6,253 bases of DNA from Candidatus Eiseniibacteriota bacterium. GTDB lineage: Bacteria; Joyebacterota; Joyebacteria; Joyebacterales; Joyebacteraceae. The first letter of the stretch is position 1. Each line of letters begins with the position of its first letter. The notes under the pieces were generated by a model. That model saw only the letters and a program-made list of their open reading frames with translations. It had not been told where the DNA came from and did not search any database. The DNA is taken from contig JAUWBY010000139.1 in NCBI GenBank assembly GCA_030609605.1, forward strand, positions 1 to 6,253, in the 5' to 3' direction. Positions 1 through 4,382 of the stretch are shown here, one piece after another. The translations under genes and the position numbers were made by a program.

Positions 1-977
1 ACTGTGATTACGCTTTTTGCGGTCGTGAGCCAGGAGACCGTGTCGTAGCCGTTGTCCCAGCCGTCGGCCCTCCGCGTAGTTGTGCACCAGACCCAATCCT
101 CTATGTCGTTGTCCCAGGCGTAGTGCCCGTCTCCCGGGTCCGGTCCGTCGTCGTTTCGGTCGTTGCCGGCCGATTTGCAGATCGTGTAGTAAGGGGCGTC
201 GTAGGCTATCTGATCCCACGCTTGCGCGCTCCCGCCGTAGTAGCCGAACCCGTAGTCCTCCACCTCGCTGATGTCCGTGTCGCCGAACCAGTACCAGTCC
301 GATGATGCCCATCCCCACCGCCATCCCGTGACGAATCCGTACGAGTGGTTGGAGACGTTCATGCCGGCTGCTCCCGCCAGGGCCATCTCGGAGTCGGCGT
401 CGTTCCAATCGTAGGCGGCGATCGTGGCCGCGCACGACATGCCGTGCGCGGCCGTCTCGACGCCTACGGCGATCATCGTGCCGGCGACGTGTGTGGAGTG
501 ATAGTGCGTCCCGCCGGGGGAGTCGATCTGAGTTGCGCGCCCCGTGAACTCCTGGTGACTGAGCAGTACACCGCCTGCGTCCCACACGCCCAGTTCTCCA
601 AGCACGGTTCCGGAGCCGGTGAGCGAGAGCCCCGCCGATCCGCCGGGCCAGACCTCGTCAGCCGATACGGTCTCCGCCGCGGTGAGATTGTCGGTTTCGT
701 AGAAGCGGGGTTTGCCGGTCTCGTCGACGAACATTAGCTCGATATCCCTATCAGCGTTGAGCGCGGCCTGCGGGCCGGTCTCGGTCTCGCTCAGTCTCGA
801 GAAGAGCTCACCGCGAAGCGATGCCAATCGGGTCTCAAGCCGCTCCGCCAGTTCCTCGAGTTTCGAGATCTGCGTGGCCGGTCGGGCCAGAGCTGGTACC
901 GTGGACGCGGCAGACAGAGTTACTGTCAGGACTGCGATCGTGAGCAGTTTCGAGTGGGAACAAGTTCTTCGATGCAA
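1..977 (-). CDS. Secreted S8 (subtilisin-like) serine peptidase, C-terminus beyond left edge
   Basis: This is a minus-strand reading frame open from position 977 through the left edge: 325 codons, with no stop inside the window. It encodes an exported endopeptidase that should degrade proteins outside the cytoplasm. Residues 1-31 look like a signal peptide (basic start, hydrophobic LLTIAVLTVTL core, possible cut after ALA). Residues 37-66 are charged with coiled-coil-like heptads. The peptidase domain starts near residue 124. The catalytic Asp is probably D133 in LGVWDAGG, the catalytic His is H160 in HSTHVAGT (the usual form is HGTHVAGT), and N272 in KSAGNDRND fits the oxyanion-hole Asn. The nucleophilic Ser (GTS motif) should lie off the window; the visible end, TTAKSVIT, matches the conserved strand that precedes it. 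The start is TTG, because no ATG occurs in frame between the upstream TAG (about 1032-1034) and the signal peptide, and a CCCTCC (GGAGGG on the coding strand) sits 5 nt away. The family call is firm; substrate and C-terminal sorting domains are unknown. Confidence 0.93.
   Translation of the reverse strand, partial: MHRRTCSHSKLLTIAVLTVTLSAASTVPALARPATQISKLEELAERLETRLASLRGELFSRLSETETGPQAALNADRDIELMFVDETGKPRFYETDNLTAAETVSADEVWPGGSAGLSLTGSGTVLGELGVWDAGGVLLSHQEFTGRATQIDSPGGTHYHSTHVAGTMIAVGVETAAHGMSCAATIAAYDWNDADSEMALAGAAGMNVSNHSYGFVTGWRWGWASSDWYWFGDTDISEVEDYGFGYYGGSAQAWDQIAYDAPYYTICKSAGNDRNDDGPDPGDGHYAWDNDIEDWVWCTTTRRADGWDNGYDTVSWLTTAKSVIT
426..453. repeat. Perfect 11-bp inverted repeat (hairpin) inside the subtilase gene
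   Basis: The left arm GGCCGCGCACG (426-436) and right arm CGTGCGCGGCC (443-453) are exact reverse complements around the 6-nt loop ACATGC. The arms are almost wholly G and C, so the RNA hairpin would be very stable. It lies within the codons for about residues 174-184 (ETAAHGMSCAA), just after the catalytic His. No T-run follows on either strand, so it does not look like a normal intrinsic terminator. Confidence 0.7.
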
Positions 978-982
978 GGAGA

Positions 983-988
983 CCCTCC
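983..988 (-). promoter_or_regulatory. Shine-Dalgarno site fixing the TTG start of the subtilase
   Basis: The coding-strand sequence is GGAGGG, followed by a 5-nt spacer (978-982) and then TTG at 977-975. It is the only strong ribosome-binding site upstream of the signal peptide. It decides the start, because no ATG or GTG is available in frame at a sensible position. Confidence 0.75.
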
Positions 989-1039
989 GCGCTGGGGGCG
1001 AAACAGACGCCCAATAGATACATGACAGCTTCTAGTATC

Positions 1040-1048
1040 ATTGTACCA
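1040..1048 (-). promoter_or_regulatory. Candidate extended -10 promoter for the subtilase
   Basis: Read on the minus strand, this is TGGTACAAT: a TACAAT hexamer (5 of 6 to TATAAT) preceded by the TGn extension. The -35 position 17 bp upstream (about 1063-1068, GGGAAT) is poor, which is typical of extended -10 promoters. Transcription would begin near 1033, giving a leader of about 55 nt before the TTG start. The consensus used is the housekeeping sigma-70 type, whose relevance in this organism is assumed. Confidence 0.45.
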
Positions 1049-1054
1049 CGTTTC

Positions 1055-1069
1055 GGGGCATGATTCCCC
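1055..1069. promoter_or_regulatory. Dyad-symmetric site, possible operator
   Basis: The 15-bp sequence GGGGCATGATTCCCC has the form GGGGnATnATnCCCC, with six of seven base pairs symmetrical about the central G. It covers the -35 position and part of the spacer of the subtilase's candidate promoter, where a bound regulator could block or recruit polymerase. The right part, CATGATTCCCC, recurs exactly at 4355-4365 in the pullulanase leader. No regulator family is recognised from the motif. Confidence 0.3.
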
Positions 1070-1150
1070 ATCTCTTTCGATTGCACTCTCCGCTTCAGGT
1101 TTCACGAGCGTGCCTGGGTCTTCTGCCAAAGGGGCGCTGTTCCTTCCGGC

Positions 1151-1179
1151 TTGCCTTGGTCCCGTGAGAGTCGTACTGT
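1151..1179 (+). promoter_or_regulatory. Weak promoter-like pair upstream of the OB-fold gene
   Basis: TTGCCT (1151-1156) and TACTGT (1174-1179) are separated by 17 bp, the ideal spacing. The hexamers match only 4/6 and 3/6 of the sigma-70 consensus. If real, transcription would start near 1186, about 58 nt before the ATG. Apart from this pair, the dyad and the subtilase promoter, I see nothing recognisable in the 978-1243 gap. Confidence 0.2.
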
Positions 1180-1243
1180 GCGTCGGGAGATGGGCGGTCA
1201 GCGTATCCGTCCACGCGTTTTACACCTCGCAAAGGGGCAGAGC

Positions 1244-1936
1244 ATGAAACAGCCACGCGGTGTCTTCGTCGGATTCACGGTGATCGCAGCTCTCGTGATT
1301 GTTCTGACAACGGGTGGTCTGGAAGGTGGGGCCGTGGCAGGCACGACACCCGGTATCTCCGCCGCCGAGGCGGGGGGACATATTGGTGAATACGCAACGG
1401 TCTGCGGCGTGGTGAAAAGCGCGGCGTATCTTTCCCGGTCCAAGGGGAGACCAACGTTTCTGAATCTGGGCAAGCCGTACCCCGACCAGCCGTTCACCGT
1501 TGTCATCTGGGGCTCGACAAGAGACTTGTTCGAACGTTCACCGGAGGCACTCTTCGATGGACGTCGCATTTGTGTCACCGGGACCATCGTGACTTATCAG
1601 GGAAAAGTCCAGATCGTCGTTGATGACCCGGAGCAGATCGAACTGGCTGATGCAGTGCTTCCTATCGAGCTCAGCTATCTCGAGAAGGTTCTCGTGAAGG
1701 TGGTCATGGCCTCGCTCGGTCAGGATGTCACCTATGGCTCCGGGGAGTGGGACGAGGAGGCCTCCCGGGCGCTCACTGAATTCCAGGAAGCGGAGGGACT
1801 TGAGCCGACAGGATTGCCCGACGCGGCGACGCTCCGTGCGCTCGCCGAAGGCGTTACGGAGATGCCTGCAGACGATCAGACAATGATCATCCGGCTTCTG
1901 CTCTTCAATCTTGCGCAGCGGGAGGAGTCGCGCTAG
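1244..1936 (+). CDS. Exported OB-fold protein with C-terminal peptidoglycan-binding-like domain
   Basis: The 230-residue product has three parts. Residues 1-33 form a signal peptide or membrane anchor (MKQPRG, then the hydrophobic stretch GFTVIAALVIVLTTGG). Residues about 38-135 resemble the small exported OB-fold domains that bind nucleic acid or other ligands: AAEAGGHIGEYATVCGVV, a FLNLGKPYP motif, FTVVIWG, then RICVTGTIVTYQGKVQIVV. Residues about 143-203 resemble a PG_binding_1 repeat (LVKVVMASLG, WDEEASRALTEFQEAEGL, TGLPDAATLRAL), which in that family attaches proteins to the cell wall. C54 and C110 sit on strands that could pair as a disulfide. ATG 1244 is chosen because AGGGG lies 7 nt upstream and the signal peptide starts there; a frame-consistent TTG at 1151 would add 31 residues ahead of the signal peptide. 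Biochemical activity is unknown, and no nuclease catalytic motif is visible. The 3' end overlaps the convergent gene by 32 bp. Confidence 0.85.
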   Translation: MKQPRGVFVGFTVIAALVIVLTTGGLEGGAVAGTTPGISAAEAGGHIGEYATVCGVVKSAAYLSRSKGRPTFLNLGKPYPDQPFTVVIWGSTRDLFERSPEALFDGRRICVTGTIVTYQGKVQIVVDDPEQIELADAVLPIELSYLEKVLVKVVMASLGQDVTYGSGEWDEEASRALTEFQEAEGLEPTGLPDAATLRALAEGVTEMPADDQTMIIRLLLFNLAQREESR

Positions 1937-3470
1937 AAGGCAGGGCGAAGTCGGCGACGACGGGCAAATGATCCGACGCCTTGCGCGTGTCTTCTGCCTC
2001 CAATTCGTAGGAAGCGAGAGTCGCCTGGTCCAGGTCCTCCGTCCAGAGGACGAAGGCGTTCGTCAACCGAGCGATGCTGTCGGAGTAGACGATGTAGTCG
2101 AGGCGGCCGGGTGCGAAGGAACTCCGGTCGTCTCTCCACGTGTACGCCTCGCGCCCACTGAGATGGCGGGGAGCCGCGTCCGTGAGGGCGGTGCCGTCCC
2201 AATCGGCATGGTGTGATGGTCCAAACCGTTTCTCGTCGACGATCGTCCCTGAGACGAGCGTCTCGACCTGGCGGTAGCTTCCTACGAGATTCATGTCCCC
2301 GGCGATCACGATGAACGTCCCCGGCGCGATCTCAACACCGCCCGGCGTCTGGATCTCCCGCATCCACGCGGCGATCCCGTCCAACTCTTCCTGTCGTCCA
2401 TCTTCGTTGTCGCAACACGGCGGGTGCGCGCTCACGATAGACAGATCGATACTGTAGAGGCTGTCCGGAAGATCGATCAACGCCCAGTAGTTGCCGGCGC
2501 CGTCGATCGATTGTCCCGTTATGATGGGATACCTGCTCACGATCATCCCGTCCTCGGTGTTGCCCCCGTGCCAGCTGGCGCCGGGAAGCGCGAGGGAGAC
2601 CTGGTCCACAGTCTGCTGCGCGGAGTGCGACCAGAGCTCCTGAAAGCAGATGACGTCCGGGTCGATCGCCCTCAAGATCCGTCTGAACGGTGCTGGCCGC
2701 TTGAAGAGCCCGTCGAAGAGAACGTTGTACGTCAACACGCGCAGGTCGCGATGATCGTGTCGAGCGAGCGTCGCTCCTTCGCCGTGCAGGTGTGTGATGT
2801 CCGTGAGCGTCACGACCGCTCCGGGCCCCGTATCCGTGAGCGCCACGACCGCTCCGGGTGCCGTATCCGCAAGCGCCACGACCACTCCGGGCCCCGTATC
2901 CGGAAGGCGGTCGCCGCCTTGTGCGCCGCTATCATAGAGGGCGATCCGGACCACGCTGCCGAGTCGGAGAGACGGCAGTGAGCGCGTGAAGGAGACCTCG
3001 AAGATGTCGGATGTTACGGTCGGTCCTTGCCTGAGGCCGATATCCGACTGTTCGATGCGCGAGTACTCCTTCACGCCATGTGGACGATGAATGCATCCCT
3101 CACGCTTCCCGAAGGTCCACTCGAGATCGACACCCATGCCGTCGACCAGTCGACCCGTTTCCGGATCGTCATCAGCATCGATGAAGAGCCTGATCGCGTT
3201 TCCGCCCTGCAGGCCCGTCTCTCTTCCAGTCTCGAAACAGACGTAGAGACGGTTCGTGTCACCGGCGACCCACAACCGTCCGAAGTCGACGCCGCCACCA
3301 TCGTCAGGTGGATCGATCCAGACTGGATCGAGATCTGCCCAGTCGTGGAAGCTGCCGTCGATCACGATCTCAGCGGCGCCGGATTGCCCGGCCACGAGCA
3401 GGACCAGCAGGACGAGAAACAGACTCAGCGTGCGTAGAGGTAGTGTGAACAGCGGTCTTGGCGTGCTCAT
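1905..3470 (-). CDS. Exported endonuclease/exonuclease/phosphatase (EEP) family protein with N-terminal sugar-binding-like domain
   Basis: The 521-residue product begins with a signal peptide (residues 1-33, very hydrophobic LSLFLVLLVLLVAG, cut near GAA). Residues about 35-183 (IVIDGSFHDW, LWVAGDTNRLYVCFETG, IRLFIDADDDPETG, DIFEVSFTRS) resemble the beta-sandwich domains of the DOMON/CBM9 group. Residues 191-223 are three 11-residue repeats. Residues about 242-510 are a metal-dependent EEP domain with all expected motifs: N249 in TYNV, E278 in FQE, H349 in SAHP, D392 and N394 in AGDMN, D458 in RLDYI, and D500/H501 in ASDHLP. The family includes DNase I-like nucleases, sphingomyelinases and phosphoesterases, and the sequence does not say which substrate applies here. 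ATG 3470-3468 has a GGGAG at 7 nt. The gene is complete, appears catalytically intact and probably acts outside the cytoplasm. Its last 32 bp overlap the end of the OB-fold gene on the other strand. Confidence 0.93.
   Translation of the reverse strand: MSTPRPLFTLPLRTLSLFLVLLVLLVAGQSGAAEIVIDGSFHDWADLDPVWIDPPDDGGGVDFGRLWVAGDTNRLYVCFETGRETGLQGGNAIRLFIDADDDPETGRLVDGMGVDLEWTFGKREGCIHRPHGVKEYSRIEQSDIGLRQGPTVTSDIFEVSFTRSLPSLRLGSVVRIALYDSGAQGGDRLPDTGPGVVVALADTAPGAVVALTDTGPGAVVTLTDITHLHGEGATLARHDHRDLRVLTYNVLFDGLFKRPAPFRRILRAIDPDVICFQELWSHSAQQTVDQVSLALPGASWHGGNTEDGMIVSRYPIITGQSIDGAGNYWALIDLPDSLYSIDLSIVSAHPPCCDNEDGRQEELDGIAAWMREIQTPGGVEIAPGTFIVIAGDMNLVGSYRQVETLVSGTIVDEKRFGPSHHADWDGTALTDAAPRHLSGREAYTWRDDRSSFAPGRLDYIVYSDSIARLTNAFVLWTEDLDQATLASYELEAEDTRKASDHLPVVADFALPSSATPPAAQD
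2803..2901. repeat. Three 33-bp tandem repeats in frame within the EEP gene
   Basis: The units are 2803-2835, 2836-2868 and 2869-2901. Units 1 and 2 differ at 3 bases, units 1 and 3 at 4, and units 2 and 3 at 5. On the coding strand they give DTGPGVVVALA, DTAPGAVVALT and DTGPGAVVTLT. The unit length is a multiple of three, so copy-number change keeps the frame. They fall exactly between the N-terminal beta domain and the EEP domain, and so act as a linker of adjustable length. Confidence 0.9.
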
Positions 3471-3571
3471 GCGTCATCTCCCGGTGGGTTTCGCTGGACA
3501 GGCCGGTCTGCTTTCATCCACACAGTTGAACCCGTGTGCGCATTGTCACCGCCGGCTCTCGATGCGCTGCG

Positions 3572-3600
3572 AAGGTAGCACCAGGCAGGCCGGCGCGCAA
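3572..3600 (-). promoter_or_regulatory. Candidate promoter for the EEP gene
   Basis: On the minus strand, TTGCGC (3600-3595) is followed after 17 bp by TACCTT (3577-3572), with a TGn extension just before it (3580-3578). Each hexamer matches the sigma-70 consensus only 3/6, so the spacing and the TG extension carry the case. The leader would be roughly 95 nt. Confidence 0.25.
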
Positions 3601-3614
3601 GCCGGGTCGGGAGT

Positions 3615-3677
3615 GAATCCTTGCGCCTGTTCCCGAATCCGAATAGGCTGAAACGCAGGGTGGCATTTGGCGAATCC
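3615..3677 (+). promoter_or_regulatory. Three GAATCC direct repeats upstream of rubrerythrin
   Basis: GAATCC occurs at 3615-3620, 3635-3640 and 3672-3677; the first two are 20 bp apart, about two helical turns. They flank and overlap a weak promoter-like pair, TTGCGC (3621-3626) and TAGGCT (3644-3649), spaced 17 bp. This may be a regulator-binding cluster for rubrerythrin, but a six-base motif is short. No clear PerR- or Fur-type palindrome is visible in the 3471-3749 gap. Confidence 0.2.
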
Positions 3678-3702
3678 CTGACCGAACGGTGAACGAGTGT
3701 CA

Positions 3703-3723
3703 TGGTCCCGGTCGTACGGGCCA
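3703..3723 (+). other. Small hairpin in the rubrerythrin leader
   Basis: TGGTCCCG (3703-3710) can pair with CGGGCCA (3717-3723) around the loop GTCGTA, with one bulged T. It ends 14 nt before the Shine-Dalgarno site. It could stabilise the leader or be incidental. No T-tract follows. Confidence 0.25.
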
Positions 3724-3737
3724 AGACGCCCGAGCAC

Positions 3738-3743
3738 AGGAGG
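3738..3743 (+). promoter_or_regulatory. Shine-Dalgarno site deciding the rubrerythrin start
   Basis: AGGAGG lies 6 nt before ATG 3750 and only 3 nt before the adjacent in-frame ATG 3747. The spacing favours 3750. It also argues against the ATG at 3702, which would add 16 residues unlike the family's N-terminus. Confidence 0.7.
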
Positions 3744-3749
3744 GAAATG

Positions 3750-4247
3750 ATGGGAAAGGCACAGGATTTTCTGATGGACGCGTTCGCAGGCGAGTCACAG
3801 GCGAACAGGCGCTATCTTGCTTTTGCCAAGAAGGCTGATGATGAGGGGCACCCGCAGGCTGCGCGGCTGTTCCGGGCGGCCGCTGCCGCGGAGACGGTTC
3901 ACGCTCACAATCATCTGAGGGTCTGGGGTGGCATCAAGGGCACGGCGGAGAACCTCAGAGAGGCGATCGCCGGCGAGACGCACGAGTTCACGAAGATGTA
4001 TCCTGAGATGATCGAGGCCGCGGAGGCGGAGGGTCACTACGAAGCGCTCCGTTCCTTCAGGTTTGCGAACGAAGTCGAGAAGATGCACGCGGAGCTGTAC
4101 CAGGGACTTCTGGACAGTCTCGGATCCGGCGGCGACGAGTTTTCGTACCATGTCTGCCCGGTCTGCGGCTTCACGGCAGAGCGCGAAGCACCCGGAACGT
4201 GCCCGATCTGCGGGACGAAGGGTGATATGTTCGAGACGATCAGCTAG
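3750..4247 (+). CDS. rbr: Rubrerythrin
   Basis: This cytoplasmic non-heme iron protein reduces hydrogen peroxide to water, taking electrons through its rubredoxin-like domain. The 165-residue product has a four-helix ferritin-like domain (about residues 1-125). Diiron ligand candidates are E15 (AGESQANRRYLAFA), E48 and H51 (AAETVHAHNH), E76 and E79 (GETHEF), and E110/H113 (EVEKMH). The C-terminal rubredoxin-like iron site uses C136/C139 (CPVCG) and C151/C154 (CPICG). All key ligands are present, so it should be active. It is somewhat shorter than the classical enzyme of about 190 residues, mostly in the connecting regions. Start 3750 is preferred for its 6-nt spacing to AGGAGG. The gene ends at TAG 4245-4247, and a strong terminator follows 25 nt later, so it is probably transcribed alone. 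Its presence suggests an anaerobic or microaerophilic host. Confidence 0.97.
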   Translation: MGKAQDFLMDAFAGESQANRRYLAFAKKADDEGHPQAARLFRAAAAAETVHAHNHLRVWGGIKGTAENLREAIAGETHEFTKMYPEMIEAAEAEGHYEALRSFRFANEVEKMHAELYQGLLDSLGSGGDEFSYHVCPVCGFTAEREAPGTCPICGTKGDMFETIS

Positions 4248-4272
4248 CCCGACGCATCGGATCAGCTGCGAC

Positions 4273-4307
4273 ATGGGCCTCGCCACGTGTGCGGGGCCCA
4301 TCTTCTT
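4273..4307 (+). terminator. Intrinsic terminator after rubrerythrin
   Basis: ATGGGCCTCGC (4273-4283) pairs with GCGGGGCCCAT (4291-4301) as an 11-bp stem with one T-G wobble. The loop is CACGTGT. The downstream stretch TCTTCTT (4301-4307) is T-rich but short of a perfect T-run. Position and stem strength fit termination of the rubrerythrin transcript and separate it from the pullulanase gene. Confidence 0.75.
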
Positions 4308-4327
4308 GGCGCCAGGCTTCAGGGGCG

Positions 4328-4336
4328 TGCTATACT
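4328..4336 (+). promoter_or_regulatory. Extended -10 promoter for the pullulanase gene
   Basis: TGCTATACT is an extended -10 element: TG, one base, then TATACT (5/6 to TATAAT). A TTGGCG at 4306-4311 could serve as -35, but its 19-bp spacing is long. Transcription would start near 4343, giving a leader of about 40 nt. It lies between the rubrerythrin terminator and the pullulanase start, as an independent promoter should. Confidence 0.55.
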
Positions 4337-4362
4337 GACCGTCGATATCAACGACATGATTC

Positions 4363-4374
4363 CCCGACAACGGG
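4363..4374 (+). promoter_or_regulatory. Small hairpin overlapping the pullulanase Shine-Dalgarno site
   Basis: CCCG (4363-4366) pairs with CGGG (4371-4374) around an ACAA tetraloop. The right arm shares its last three bases with the Shine-Dalgarno sequence GGGAGGT (4372-4378). The four-pair stem is all G-C but short, so any effect on ribosome access would be mild. The dyad-derived CATGATTCCCC (4355-4365) overlaps its left arm. Confidence 0.25.
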
Positions 4375-4382
4375 AGGTAACC

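Noticed and set aside
345..737. A plus-strand open frame of 130 codons within the protease region
   Set aside because: It is the antisense shadow of the subtilase. The minus-strand frame has recognisable catalytic motifs and a signal peptide, while this one matches nothing and has no ribosome-binding site.
2424..2981. A plus-strand frame of 185 codons containing a repetitive Arg/His-rich segment
   Set aside because: It is antisense to the EEP catalytic domain. Its repeats only mirror the 33-bp tandem repeat.
3367..3369. Similarity between GSFHDW in the EEP N-terminus and GSFNDW in the pullulanase, considered as a shared carbohydrate-binding module
   Set aside because: The surrounding residues do not align: the EEP version continues as in DOMON/CBM9-type domains and the pullulanase version as in glycogen-binding E-set domains. 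It appears to be a short coincidental match.
3590..3605. Inverted repeat CCGGC (3590-3594) / GCCGG (3601-3605), considered as a terminator or operator
   Set aside because: The 5-bp stem is short, lacks a T-tract on either strand and is common in GC-rich DNA.
4238..4267. Direct repeat GATCAGCT at 4238-4245 and 4260-4267 around the rubrerythrin stop codon, considered as an insertion footprint
   Set aside because: It is only 8 bp, with 14 bp between the copies and no mobile-element sequence, so it is most likely chance.
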